DNA of 64,000 nucleotides from Adineta vaga (GCA_021613535.1 CP075493.1:12400001-12464000), one strand, 5' to 3'. Counted from the first letter of the stretch, positions 21,620 through 34,205 are shown. The notes: generated from the sequence alone by a model not told the origin. Program-made: numbers and translations.

Positions 21620-22524
21620 TCATATCATTGAAGGGAAACTTTGTTGAATTTGTTTTCGATATTGTACGATCGATTTGCGATATTCTTTTCGGTAAAAATC
21701 GGATGGTAAAACAAAGATGAGAAAAGTAACCATTGCAGGAATAAATGAAACAAAATATCCACAGAGAAATAGCCATGAATCTCTTGTTGAGTTCATACAT
21801 TTTGATACATAAGAAATAACTAATCGTGGTAGTGCAAGAATACATAAAATTACAGGTGCAATTAACAAATGTTGAAGTTCTCGGAATTGTTTACGTAATT
21901 CATCTTTGTCAAGTCGATTTCCTTGAAGTTGAGATTTTCGTTGAGTTTTTTTTGTTATCAAAATAATCGATGAAATGAAATTAATAAGAAATGGTACAAA
22001 AAAATGGCATGTATTTACAAATCGATTATAAAGCTGTAAATTTGATGAATAAGTGACAACACACCAGATTCTTTTCGTATCATCATTTTCATTTTCTTCT
22101 TCAAATAAACGTCGATAGATTGGATCGTGAATTGATGTTAAAACAGTTAGAATCGAAAGAATAATCAGAACTTTCTTTGACAATGCTTTACTTTTCTTTT
22201 TATCAAATCGAGTACCTTGAATAACTGTTAATGCTCTTTCTATTGCTACACATGCATTTAACCATTGATCCATATTTAGACAGATTCGTAAAAGAAAATC
22301 AAGTGAATAACATTGAACTCTAAAAAACAATTGATTTGATGTAAGTGTGATTTGTGTCGAAAGATAAATAAAATATTTCAGTCCAAACATGGTCATTGTT
22401 AATAATGTTGTTAGTGATGAACCGAACAAATAGATTCCACAACCGACTTCAAGTACACTTCGATTTTTGAATGTAACTAATGAAAGAATACCATTAGCCA
22501 TTCCAATTAAGAGAAAGAGGATTG
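21620..22524 (-). pseudogene. GPCR gene cut in helix 1 by a piggyBac element
   Basis: Class A receptor read on the minus strand. Helices two to seven are intact: WLNACVAIERALTVI is the helix-3 end with ERA in place of DRY, followed by a basic third loop and a helix-7 region ending in LIFVLPSDFYRKEYR. The first Met (22501) lies inside helix one. Reading upstream, the frame stays open for nine more hydrophobic codons (LTILFLLIG) directly to the TTAA at 22525-22528, where the piggyBac element begins. On the far side of the element (from 24815 upward) no in-frame Met or clear N-terminus is seen. I infer that the insertion separated the receptor from its N-terminal coding part. An alternative start at 22501 would give half a first helix. 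Confidence 0.7.
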
Positions 22525-22528
22525 TTAA

Positions 22529-24810
22529 CCCTTTCAGGACGGGAAGCCACTATAGTGGCTTTTGATTGTTTTTGAATAGAAAAACGGTATTCATTGACGA
22601 TCTAAATTAGCTATATATGTATCATAATATACTTATTATAATGACATATATCTTATGTAGTTTTCGTGGTCGGTCATGCTGATTCCTCTTTTTTTTTGTC
22701 TTACATCAGATCATCAGAGTGAGTTGTAGATGTGGTCATCATTTGTATGTCATCTTTTTCTGTCTATCATTTTCATATCATTAACACATATACATATATA
22801 TGTATGTATATATATATACTCTCTCTTACCCTCACTTTTTTTCGTTCTGCTACCGCACTTGAATTCGTATACATTCTTTTATTCTGGTATATTCCAATAC
22901 GCACTTCTTTCATTTATCTTCTGGATGTTTCTCTCTCTTTTTGGACCCTGATGTTTATATGTATACGTTCACTATTTGAAACTTTTTTATTCATTGACTA
23001 GTAACCAATAGTTCTCTCAAACGTTAAATTAGAAAAGTATTGAATATTCTCACTTATTTCATCTCATTTACTGTTTCTTATCGAAGAAAACATGGCTGCA
23101 TTCAAGCGTAAGCAAAATACAGAAGTGAATGAAAATCGTATGAACATCGAATCCGACAGTGACAGCGAGTTTTTCGATGATCTCAGCAGTGAAGAATCGG
23201 ATAATGACGATTATACATCTGTACCGAATAGATCTTGGAGAGATGGGCATTTTACACCTCGTCTATTTGACTTTACACAAAAAACTGGTCTCAATTCAGA
23301 TGTATTAGACTTGAAAAATGAATCTCCATTAGATTTTTTTGAACTATTATTCGATCGAACAATATTAGAACAAATAGTGAATGAAACAAATAAATATCAT
23401 TCACTTTCAAACACAAGTATTCCATATTCCTCCACATCTCATCAGACACAATGGAATGATACAAACGTTCCTGACTTGTATTCTTTTCTAGCCATCGTAA
23501 TGCTTATGGCTCATACGAAAAAGAATCGGATAAAAGACTACTGGTCTACCGATGAGCTGATTTCTACTCCAATCTTTACTCAAATATTCACCAGAGATCG
23601 CTTTTTGTTAATTCTGAAATTTTTACATTTCAACGATAATCAACGACAGCAAGATGGTGATAGATTACATAAGATAAAGCCAATTATTGATTATTTGCGA
23701 AAAAAGTTCAAACTTTGTTTCAAACCGTACAGAAACCTATGTATTGATGAAAGCTTGATGTTATGGAAAGGACGTTTGAGTTTCAAACAGTATATACCAA
23801 CAAAACGACATCGTTTTGGTGTGAAATTATTCATATTGTGCGATTGTCATTCCGGTTTCATTATGGATTTTATTGTTTATACGGGTCAACAGACAGAAAT
23901 TAAACTGGACAAAGAATTACGAATATCGGGTTCGATTGTTATGACTCTGATGGATAACTATTTGGACAAAGGTCATGTTATATTCATGGATAATTGGTAT
24001 ACAAGTCCCATTCTATTCGAAAAACTACACTACAGACGAACAGGTGCTTGTGGAACCGTCAAATCCAACAGAACTGGTCTGCCTATATTTCCTTCGAAAT
24101 TACAAAAAGATAAACAAGCATTTCAACATACAAATATATTACTTGCATTGAAATGGCGTGATAAGCGCGATGTTCACATGTTATCTACAATCCATGTACC
24201 AGATATGGTACTAACTAATAAAATTGATCATACAACGAATAAACCAGTAGCAAAACCTCTTTGTATCAAGGATTACAACGAGAATATGGGATTAGTGGAT
24301 AAATCTGATATGCAGATTAGCTTTTCAGAATGTATTCGTAAAACTATCAAATGGTACAAGAAGTTATTTTTTCATCTACTCGATTTATCGATGCTAAATG
24401 CTTACATACTTTATAAAGAAAAGAAGCACGTAATTCTTGAGTTCACTGATTTTCGTCTACAAGTAATTCGACAGATCTTCGAAAAATATGGTACTCAACG
24501 AAATACAAGAAGAGGTCGACCATCTGCTGACATATCATTGCGACTCACAGCTCGTCATTTTCCATCGCTAACTGGTGGAAGATCGCGAACATGCATTGTG
24601 TGCAGTACGACTAGCAAACGACCCAAAAAGCGTTCTCGTACAAAGTATGAATGTTCAGACTGTAATGTAGGTTTATGTATCGCAAATTGTTTTCGAGAAT
24701 ATCATACATTACACTCATATTAATAAACTTGAAGAAAGAAAAGAATAAATTGATGTTTAGTTATATTTTTCATATGATTTCCTATAAAAAATAATCCCGT
24801 CCTGAAAGGG
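22529..24810. mobile_element. Complete piggyBac transposon
   Basis: A 2282-base element flanked by TTAA (22525-22528 and 24811-24814) with perfect 16-base terminal inverted repeats CCCTTTCAGGACGGGA. A 16-base palindrome (AGCCACTATAGTGGCT) lies immediately inside the left end. The internal left region includes a short TA/CATATA microsatellite near 22786-22820. It carries one uninterrupted transposase gene, so it may be autonomous. Confidence 0.93.
23092..24723 (+). CDS. piggyBac transposase (DDE_Tnp_1_7 type)
   Basis: An intact 543-residue transposase. The N-terminus is acidic (SDSDSEFFDDLSSEESD), as is usual for the family. The three catalytic Asp are in place: LCIDESLMLWKGR (D219), IFMDNWYTS (D300) and MGLVDKSDMQ (D403). 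The C-terminus is a Cys-rich domain (CIVCSTTSKRPKKRS, then CSDCNVGLC), the zinc-binding module used for end recognition. The length is close to the 550-600 residues typical of the family. No frameshift or stop is present and the gene has no intron. Excision of piggyBac elements is normally precise at TTAA (family knowledge). Confidence 0.95.
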   Translation: MAAFKRKQNTEVNENRMNIESDSDSEFFDDLSSEESDNDDYTSVPNRSWRDGHFTPRLFDFTQKTGLNSDVLDLKNESPLDFFELLFDRTILEQIVNETNKYHSLSNTSIPYSSTSHQTQWNDTNVPDLYSFLAIVMLMAHTKKNRIKDYWSTDELISTPIFTQIFTRDRFLLILKFLHFNDNQRQQDGDRLHKIKPIIDYLRKKFKLCFKPYRNLCIDESLMLWKGRLSFKQYIPTKRHRFGVKLFILCDCHSGFIMDFIVYTGQQTEIKLDKELRISGSIVMTLMDNYLDKGHVIFMDNWYTSPILFEKLHYRRTGACGTVKSNRTGLPIFPSKLQKDKQAFQHTNILLALKWRDKRDVHMLSTIHVPDMVLTNKIDHTTNKPVAKPLCIKDYNENMGLVDKSDMQISFSECIRKTIKWYKKLFFHLLDLSMLNAYILYKEKKHVILEFTDFRLQVIRQIFEKYGTQRNTRRGRPSADISLRLTARHFPSLTGGRSRTCIVCSTTSKRPKKRSRTKYECSDCNVGLCIANCFREYHTLHSY

Positions 24811-24814
24811 TTAA

Positions 24815-26407
24815 AAACAATCTATGGGGACGAATCCTTTTAGGGTTTTCATATACACTATGAACCCTCTCTATGAGCAAAATATGAGCTCAAACGGAGG
24901 ATATTAGTTGGTGAGGTTCCCTCGTTAGTTCTTTTCTGTGAAAAATAAACTCCATAGATCGGTGACGATGAGGATGAGTACTCTGAAAAAAGGGTGTGGG
25001 TGAGAGTGGGTGTGAGGGTGAGTCAGCTCCCATGACTATAGTTTCACGTCAGCTAAGACGATTAACGAATGGCTTATCTATTTGAATTTCATTGAAGAAT
25101 CCAAATAAAGATGAAATCTACACGTAGGATACCTTGGATTAGAATTCGAATATTTCCCAAAAAGATTCGCGGATTGATGAGACCAAGCGAGACCAAAATA
25201 GATCTCGACGAGCTCTATCCAATCGTCACTATGATTTTCTAAAAAGATCCTTTCTTCGGGTAGAAAACCCCTAAATACTCCAAAAGCCATCGGTAAAAAT
25301 CATAGGGATTCGTTTATAGGTGAGACCAAACGACGAAATTTTGTGAATAGGTAGATCTCAATGAGCTCTCCAGTGGTTAACTTATTTACTCATTTTGAAC
25401 GAGTTATAGTATAGAAAATGGTAAAATATTGATATTTTAACTAGTACAGTTTTCTATTACTACGGTAGTTGAGATCAAAATTTTAATCTGAACTACGACA
25501 TATATCTTATTTAATTCTAAACTTTTTGTTTAAATAATCTGTTTATAATTTTTCATATGATTCTAATCGTGGATTAATTGCAATGAAAGGTGAACGAATT
25601 ACGATACCAAATAGTCAAATATCACATTGGTGGATTATTGAAAGTATGATAGATGGTCAAACTTATACAACAGATCAAAATTCTCAAGCACTCCTGTGTG
25701 TCTGTTTTAATAAACAGTTTTTACTCACTCTTTATCAGTTTTCAAAAATTTCTAATGCAAAATGTTTTTGGGTGTGACAATTGCCTCGTGGTGCCTCGCC
25801 GCTGTATTGTGTAGATTGTAGAGGTTTTCACGCTTCATCTTGTGGTATATTTTGTTTTCTCAATAAGCCGTATGACGTAGTTGAAAAATAAAACACGCAA
25901 ACTACTCATGTACATGTATTATATACCGAGTATTATACTTTGTCTAAAAAGAAAATATCTAAAATCTTAGCCTATGTATCTTCCTTATAATAGGGGATAC
26001 AGACATAGAACTTTGGGATGATATTCGCCTCCTTACAGGGTATAAAATAATAATGTTTCGGCATTTTTGAGTTTCCTATAAGGAAGAACGACTAAGACTT
26101 TTGGCGCACCCCATTTAAAAAAAGTACTTATTTTCACTATTGATATTAAAAAAGTGCAAATAGTACACTTTTTGTAGTATGCAGAGTAGAAATTCCACAC
26201 TACTTTATACGTTTCAAAGTACTTTTTAGTAAACTATTTAGGTTAAAATTTTTACATGGAACCTATTTGTTGGTGGAGATTTAGTACAAATTTAAAATTG
26301 ACAAGGTATTCTTTTTTTTTCTTTATTTTAAATTCAATAAAAGGATACAAATTACATTACAATACAACATGTATTTAAAAGAATAAATATATATAATTCA
26401 ATTTTTC
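24815..26407. other. Intergenic; degenerate sequence and a G-rich motif
   Basis: About 1.6 kb. 24991-25024 holds AGGGTGTGGGTGAGAGTGGG followed by further TGTGAGGGTGAG. 25041-25380 contains two related blocks with GAGACCAA, AGATCTC and GAGCTCT. An open frame at 25583-25777 (RITIPNSQISHWWIIESMID) looks protein-like for about 40 residues but I recognise no family; it may be a gene relic. Confidence 0.4.
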
Positions 26408-27418
26408 TTATAGATTTGTCTGATGTGTTCGATTTGTTGTTGTTATTATTGGTTCGATACGATGATTTTGACTCCAACAGAATGTAGAACGTAACATGCG
26501 CCATAGTTCTTTTCTGAACATACTTGATGTTAATGTATAAAGATAAAATGAAATTGCAGGAAATACATAACTAAATCCACCAGATATACCAGCTATAAAA
26601 TTTTCTATTGCTATTTGATCAGAACTTTTGTTTTGAATATAAGGAGAAACAATATTATTGGTACTATAAATCATATATGGTAATGTTACAATAACGAATG
26701 CAATTATTTGAGAAAATAACATTTTTAATACTTGTTGGTCACGTTTCAGTTGAATCTGCTTTGTTTGATCAATTCTTGCTGACGGATTAAGAACATCTTG
26801 ACGACGTTTTTGTTTTTCTGCTAAATTTTTCCGAATACCTACAGAAAATATAGTCATTAATGTCAATGGTAGAATAGATGTATTACACAAAGAATAGATG
26901 TTAGCAATAGTAATTCCAATTGTATCAAGAGAATTATAACAATTGTTCGATTTTATATTATAAAAGACCAACATATAAATATGTATAAGTGGGAGAATAA
27001 TAATAATTAAAGCAATAACTGGATATGCAAATTTGACATTTGACATTTGCCTTAAACGTGCATTTGAAGATGATAATGCAAAACGATCAAATGAAGCAGC
27101 ACATAATAAAAAACGAAATATAATAGACATAACATGTATAACATATGCACGACATTTACAAAAAGGAACATTATATGTTATTGGATTAGCATAAAAATAA
27201 CCATAAATTGCTGGAATTGAATACATTAAAAGATTGAATAACATTGCAATTGATGCAAAAAAGAAATATTTACAACATGATGTTGTTCGAAATTGTTTTT
27301 GAGAAAAAAGAAAAATATTAAGAATACATCCAGTCAAACCAAATGTAACAAAGAAACAAGATAAACCGAAAAGTGTAGGTTTTTGTATAAGTGATAATGT
27401 AATACTTAATGAAGACAT
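26408..27418 (-). CDS. Rhodopsin-like (class A) GPCR, orphan
   Basis: An intact single-exon receptor of 336 residues. Helix one contains GLTGCILNIFLFS, with the conserved Asn. A Cys at the start of helix three (CKCRAYVIHV) is available for the extracellular disulfide. Helix three ends in SFDRFALSS, a DRF version of DRY. The third loop is long and basic (QTKQIQLKRDQQVLK), helix six shows ALPYMIYS-like TLPYMIYS, and a Cys near the tail (TFCWSQ) may be lipidated. The length and helices are complete. The ligand is unknown. Confidence 0.87.
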   Translation of the reverse strand: MSSLSITLSLIQKPTLFGLSCFFVTFGLTGCILNIFLFSQKQFRTTSCCKYFFFASIAMLFNLLMYSIPAIYGYFYANPITYNVPFCKCRAYVIHVMSIIFRFLLCAASFDRFALSSSNARLRQMSNVKFAYPVIALIIIILPLIHIYMLVFYNIKSNNCYNSLDTIGITIANIYSLCNTSILPLTLMTIFSVGIRKNLAEKQKRRQDVLNPSARIDQTKQIQLKRDQQVLKMLFSQIIAFVIVTLPYMIYSTNNIVSPYIQNKSSDQIAIENFIAGISGGFSYVFPAISFYLYTLTSSMFRKELWRMLRSTFCWSQNHRIEPIITTTNRTHQTNL

Positions 27419-29448
27419 TCTATATATGTTGATTTAATGTAGAAAATATGTTTGTTAAGAATCGTTGATTCAAGTAAGATTAGTTTTTTTTCAAATGAAA
27501 AAATGTTTGATGTTCAGAGAAAGTTCTTTGTTAAGAAAAGTAATCAATATAATGTATAGTCCTTGGCAGCTATAGCCTTCAACTAAACATAAGACTGATT
27601 ATCAGATTAACAAATCTACGTAGTTTGTTTTCAATATATGCAGTACGCCATAGTAAAATATGAGAATGTTATTAAAAATTCAATTTTAATCAAGAGTAAA
27701 GAATTAGTACTGTTAGTCATTTTGAAACGAGGTGTTTATTATGAGAAAAGTTATATTGACATAAGATTTTTTTTCTAAAATGAATTTTAACTTGATGAAT
27801 ATATTATATGTAATTTTTATAAATTCAATTTTAAAAGAAGAAGATTGTTGAAATTAAAGATAAGGAGAGAGGAAATTGATTTTCTTCATCGATTTAATTA
27901 TATAAAATGAGTAAATATTAAATTATCATTGCAATACGTGCATTAATGTCCTTTTAAAAATGTCACCGAGTTTCTGTCCTCAAAGAAAAAGGTCTTACAG
28001 GATTTTGTTCTTTGAAAGATGACAACGGATGAAATGTCGTTCATTTTGATATGAGTGCATAAAATAAAAGGGCATCAAGATATTCCTTTGAAATGAAGAA
28101 AAAAGATTTTTTTATCGAACAGTTTCGAGAATAGCTTGAAAAGAAAATGATGAATTTGAAGAAAATATTTTTATTAATGAAAATTTCTACAACGATTCTC
28201 TTCTCAGATTTCATGGAAAAGTGAAGATTTTCAAAATCAATGAGAAACAGAAGTGTGAAGTAAAATTCCGTCCAAGGAGAACCGCTCTATTAGAAAAACA
28301 AAATATACCAAAAGATATGATGGAGAAAAAAAAGAAGTGTAGTTGTGTTAAAAATGATGACACAGATGCAGTCGTAATATTGGAATAGTTATTTAAAAAA
28401 AACATATTTACTATTGTAAATGGATTATAAATAATTCATTGAAGTAAAGTGGAACACTCGTATCTATCTGTATTTCTATACTCACAAAACTAAGATTAAT
28501 AGAAATATCAAGACATGGTTTTGTGTTCTTCTTTGCGTTCAAGAAAGAAGTTAAAAGGTAATAAAGGAAACGAAACTAAGAACATTTATTCGTATTGTTG
28601 AAAAGTTTGGAATATAATAATTAACAATTTATATAACTCAATTATACTTTTTTTTTGTAAGAAAATGAAAGAATATTTATGTAAAACAAATCAATCTTGT
28701 TACATCCAAAGAGTTTTATTAGATTGAAAATTTTTACAATTTATGATTTCCATTAGTATATTAATAAGATTATAATATTAGTTATTGCATTAATTATACT
28801 CATCGATCAGTTATCCAAGTATCTTCCAAGACATTTTCAATTAGATTTCCTGAAAATAACTGTATTTAGGAAAGAACACCATCTTGAAGGTATGTGTGAG
28901 AGCAATATTCACATCCACACCCACACACTGGAAAAAGACGCAAATATCCACAAACCAGGACTCCGCGCGGGATGGAATCATCTCATCTTACCATAGGACA
29001 AGTATTTCTGTAAAAGTTCTCAATTTATCGAAAAAAATCATCGATATTTGTCTAAATTATTCAACAAAAACAATTTGAAAATATGCTTTTCAAAAGACTC
29101 TTTGAGTGATTATGAGGCATAACGATCAGATGATAATCTCGAGCAAAATAAAGATGTTCTAAATCTGAACTAATATAACCCATTCATCCTGCTTAGAAGG
29201 CCACTAGGAGGAAATTTTCAGAAAAAATGTGTGTATTTTGGCGGAAATTTAGCCAAGGTTTGAACCGAATGTGTCGCGACATAATATAAGGTCCAGGGCC
29301 TTTTATTCTTGAGGGAAGTGAGGAAGGGGTATTCATTTATGACTCTAATTTACCCGATTATTTATTTTTTGTATTTATATAAATGTTGATATGTATTCTT
29401 ACGGAAGGTAAAAAATGTGATGAATTTTATTATAATAAAGCTAAGTCC
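27419..29448. other. Intergenic, about 2 kb, no gene supported
   Basis: Strongly AT-rich. The only notable item is a C-rich stretch, CACATCCACACCCACACAC, at 28911-28929, of the same word type as the G/C-rich motifs elsewhere. The open frames at 28211-28405 and 28884-29078 look random. Confidence 0.4.
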
Positions 29449-32400
29449 ATTTCTTTATGGGCAATATTTTCAGAATAAATTTGATAATTATTACAGCAGC
29501 TTTAAATTTTCTCATTTAATATTTAATATTAAGTTTTAATTAAAAATAATAAATAATTATTTATTTTAATGATAATAATTTATTTAATAAATAATATTAA
29601 TTTGCAAAAGAGAAAAAAAATTGACAAAATTAGTCGACGTTTCGACAGCTAACGCCTCGTTTTCAAGACCAGTTCTTATATGTCACAGTAATTGACCAAT
29701 GAAAAATGATAAACAGAGAAAAGACTATCTTGCTGTATGAATATTCAGAAAAATTCAGATAGATATGCAACCAAGGGTGAAGTCCAAGCTATAAATTCTT
29801 ATAGGGTTAGACAACGACCAATGGTGATTGATCCAACGCTGGTTTTATCTTGACCTTAGGTTTATATGTCTGTAGACCTTCAGGAAAAATAATAAGTGGA
29901 ACTGAAGTAGTTGTTCTATTAAGTAATGGTTCGAAATTATTGATTAATAATGATTCTTTTATTAATAAATTATAGTTTTTGTTGTCTCTAGCTATGATCT
30001 TAAAGTTATTCAAATCAATTTTATGATTATTAGTATTTTCATGTTGCTTTACTGCTGAATGTGTTTGTTTGATTGGTTCAGGCTCAGTTATATCAGTTGT
30101 TGATTTATGAAAATATTGTATAGTTTTATTCTTATTTCTATCTGATCGTCTTAATGTTATAGAATTATCAATGACATCACTAGAGACAGTATTAGTTATA
30201 GTTGTTTTATCAAATTCTGCTCCGTGTTCTAGAAATCTTTTTTTAACATGTCTACAAGTTTTACCTATATAACTAGCATCACAATTAGAGCAATTTAATT
30301 TATATACAACATTAGATTTAAGTAAATTAGGTATTTGATCTTTGATTGGGAAATAACGGGCTAGTGTTATCGGTGGTCTTTCAATTGCTTGAAATGAAAT
30401 GTCTGGATCTATATCTTTAGTTATTTTAGATATCTGTTTTTTTAATACATTAGATGGTTCACCTATGAATGGTATATCTAGAATAATTCTTTTTTTCTTT
30501 GCTAAATTAGCTTTATTATTTATGGATTTATCATTAGATGTTTGTGTTTGTATTGAATTACTTTTTTCTATGTATCTAGTAAGTGTTTTTCGTATTTGAG
30601 CTTTTATAAAATTAATCGGATAACCATTTAAACTGCTAATAAATTCAATAAATTCAAATTCTTCATGCATCTGTTTATGTGAAGAACATATCCTTATCGC
30701 TCTGTAAACCATACTACTTATGGTACTGATTTTGTATGAGTGTGGTACGTAAGATTTCCATTTAGTTAATAATCCTGTATATGTTGGTTTTCGGTATATT
30801 GTTGTAGAGAATGAATTAGATATATGGTATGAATTATTATCAGTGGTAATGGTATTTGATGTTTTACTTTCAGATGAACAAATAGATGTATTTGATGTTT
30901 TAATTTCATATGAACAATTAGATGTATTTGACGTTTTAATTTCAGATAAACAGTTTGATGTATTAAATGTATTAATGTTATGGTTATTATTAAATTCAAT
31001 GAATGAATTACTCGATAAATTATTATTTGAGAAAGTGTTAGAATTATTCAATGATTTTGTTTCAATAAGAGTTGTTGATTCATTTTCATTTATGTTTATA
31101 TGATTTGTTGATAAATTAATATCAATTGTATTTGAATCTAGTGAATTATTTGATCGATCAACTATTGTATTTAATGGATTCATACTTAAACTATTCATGG
31201 ATATAATTGATGATTGATTTATATTATAGTTTGATTGAGCTTTATTAAAAATATTATTTTTTATTTGTGTTATATTTAAATGATTAAAAGGCTTATTATT
31301 TAGATTAAAAGTGACTGTCTTATATGATTTGGATTCATGATTGATAGTGTTAAATAACTTAGAATTTGTATTGGTTGAATTAATTCTCTTATCGTTATCT
31401 ACTAATGATTCATTTTCTATTCTATTGTTTATACAAGTTGTTCTATTAGTATTTGTCGGTATGATATCAATTCGATTGTTTGAATCAAATAATGTTGTAT
31501 AATACGAATTATTATTTACACTGATATCTACATGTGTTAATGGTTGATTTATATAAACGTTAGATGTCAAATTATGAACATTAATATCATTTGTATTCGA
31601 TGTATTACAAAAGTTAGTTGTTGTATTGTTACAATTATATGTAAAATTATCTTTTGATTTAGATTCAAGTATAATTACGTTGTCTGGAATATTATTAAGA
31701 TCATTCGAATTCATATCAATATTCTTGTCGAAGTTAGAAATCAATTTCTTATCTGAATCTTTTATTAAATTTGAAAACAGTTTTTTATACTTTTGTTTGA
31801 TAGATGGAATGATATTATTGTTATTAATCAAAATATTTGTTGCATTATTATTAGTTGTGTTTGTTTGATCAATATGTGTAATATTATTATCATTTTCATT
31901 AGATTTAGTATTTACACTCGTTTTTTATTTGTTTTTCATATCAATTAATGATTTAATAAATACATCGATCTTTTGATTATGATCTGTATTTGAAGATATA
32001 GAACTGTTTCTATTAGAATTTGAATTGTTATTTAATTTGTTATTTGTATTAGAATTTTGTCGTTGTTGATTAGTATTGTTGTTATTGTTTTTATTTCTTT
32101 TATTATTATTAGAATAAATAGAAGAAGATCTCGATGATTTATCTTTACGTTCTTTTGTTTCTTTGACTTTTGTTTTGTTGATTGGCTTGTCATTAAATCC
32201 GTTGTTGTTATTAATGGTTATAATATTATTAGGTATTCTAGTGATGTTTATGTCAAGGAATGGCAATGAATTGTTTTTTTCTTCTTCGAAAGTAAAAACT
32301 ATAGAATTATCGAAGCTATTTAATATATCAATTATCTTATCAGCATTAGCATCTTTCTTTATTATAGCATATGTGTCATCAACAAATCTTCTCCAATACA

Positions 32401-34205
32401 ACAAACCATTATTTTTCAAACGTGACATTAGTTTATCTTCTAAATAATTGACATATATATCTGCAAATAAAGGTCCAAGTGGAGACCCCATGGCTACACC
32501 ATTGATTTGTGAATAAATTTTATTATTAAAAATAAAATTAGTTTCTTTAGTTGATGTTTCAAGTAGATATTTCATTTCAAATCTATTTTTACATTTATTA
32601 CACCAATCATCGCGTTTCTTATCACTATAGGTACATGTGTGTTGCAATCCATACAATTTATCAAGTATAATTTCAATCGTTCGATCTAGTGGAACATTGG
32701 TAAACAAACTTGTTATATCAAATGACATCATTTTTATTTGAGAATTATCAAATTTCAATGTAAGCAACTCATCAACAAATGTGAAAGTATCTTTAATTAT
32801 TCTATCATTTCTTCTTAAATAATCAAGTTTAGTAGCTAATAACTTTGCCAACTTATAATTGAATGTTCCTGTAGCTGATACAATCGGTCTAAGAGGTGCT
32901 CCTTGTTTATGAATTTTAGGTAAACCATAAATTCTAGCTGGTTGAGAGCCTCTAGGCCGACAAAAGTAATATTCCTTTTCACTTATAAAACCTTCATTTT
33001 TCAACTGTATTAATTTACGTATCAATCTCTCTTCTTGTATTATAGTTTCATCACATTCAATGATTTTAAATGTATTACAATCTTTTAATAAATCAAGCAT
33101 CTTATTATTATATTCTTCTCTATCAATTAGTACAATTCCTTTGCCTTTATCTGGCTTTGTGATTAATATTGATTTGTCCTTAGAAAGATTTTTCAAAATG
33201 TTTTTAAATTGAATAGTTTCATGTTTATGTATATTTATTATCTTATTAGCATTCTTACGAAAATGATTACAAACTGATCTGATTTTACTAGCATATTGCA
33301 ATTGAATTGGTGTTAGATTATATTTTATTTCTTCATCCGCATCTTTTTCTTCATAATCCTTTTTATCAGTACAATGACCTAATACTTCAACGAAAAAAGT
33401 TTCAATATTACTTATGAATGACATTTCATCAAATTTGTTATCTGGTAAAACAAAATTTAAACCATTTTCTAATATATTTATTTCTTTATCTGTTAAAATT
33501 CTCTTTGATAAATTAGTTATTGGCGATAAAATAGATTTAACTGATTGTGTTTTTGGATTTTGTTTGTTACGTAAATTATTTAATTTTCTTACATGAGTTT
33601 TCCTGATTTTTGTTTCTTTTAATAGTACCAACTTATTAATAATTCTCTCTAATCTACATACATATAAATGATTCAGGTCAAGATTTAACAACGTCTTACA
33701 ATTTCTGTCTATACGATACAAACGAGATAACTCACTTTTCTTGTGTTTTAATTCGTTGAGCAAGATCTGTTCGTAACAATCATTAATAGCCCGTCGATGA
33801 TGTTGATGCGTCGATGGGATCTTAAATTGAACGAATTTTGGAATTAATTTTTCTCGTTTACATGTTCGTAAAAAATCCAAGTCCAGTTTAATCTTTGACA
33901 TCTTGAGCTGGTGCTTGCCATAGAAAAATACATTTTTTCCAATCACAGACCCATATTGCTGCCCTATTATTTGAATATAATTCCATTTCTTTATGGGCAA
34001 TATTTTGAGAATAAACTTAATCATTATTACAGCAGCTTTAAATTTTTTCATTTGATATTTAATTTTAAATTTTAATTAAAATTAATAAATAATTATTTAT
34101 TTCAATGATTATGATTTATTGAATAAATAATATTAATTTACAAAAGAAAAAAAATTGACAATATTCGTCGACGTTTCGAGGATTAACACCTCATTTTCAA
34201 GACCA
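29449..34205 (-). mobile_element. Penelope-like retroelement 1 (RT + GIY-YIG)
   Basis: Element on the minus strand with related pseudo-LTR-type sequence at both ends: about 33985-34205 (5') and 29449-29690 (3'). Both contain CCATTTCTTTATGGGCAATA, an AT-rich palindromic tract and GTCGACGTTTCGA. Between them lies one long polyprotein frame. The direct arrangement of terminal copies plus an RT and a GIY-YIG domain is characteristic of endonuclease-bearing Penelope-like elements. I did not find a reliable target duplication. Confidence 0.8.
29807..34051 (-). pseudogene. Penelope-like polyprotein, one in-frame stop
   Basis: 1415 codons in one frame, broken only by TAA at 31925-31927. The RT half shows LRPIVSATGTFNYKLAK, FDITSLFTNVPL (motif A), GVAMGSPLGPLFADIYVNYL (motif B) and RRFVDDTY (motif C, about 32372-32392), all typical of Penelope-like RTs. 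A linker of some 400 residues, made mostly of Asn, Ser and Thr, follows. Near the C-terminus is the GIY-YIG-type endonuclease: VVYKLNCSNCDASYIGKTC, KKRFLEH, then HENTNNHKID and a KESLLI stretch with the likely catalytic Glu. At the stop, the related copy downstream reads Thr (KNKTIT), so this is a simple nonsense change. The frame begins inside the 5' terminal repeat. Confidence 0.85.

Noticed and set aside
22786-22820. TA/CATATA-rich tract as a separate regulatory site
   Set aside because: A simple microsatellite inside the piggyBac left region; no evidence for function.
25078-25290. 70-codon minus-strand open frame
   Set aside because: Sits in internally repeated noncoding sequence with no family resemblance.
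31925-31927. Programmed stop-codon readthrough between RT and linker
   Set aside because: The second copy has a sense codon here and no readthrough signal is visible, so a nonsense mutation is simpler.
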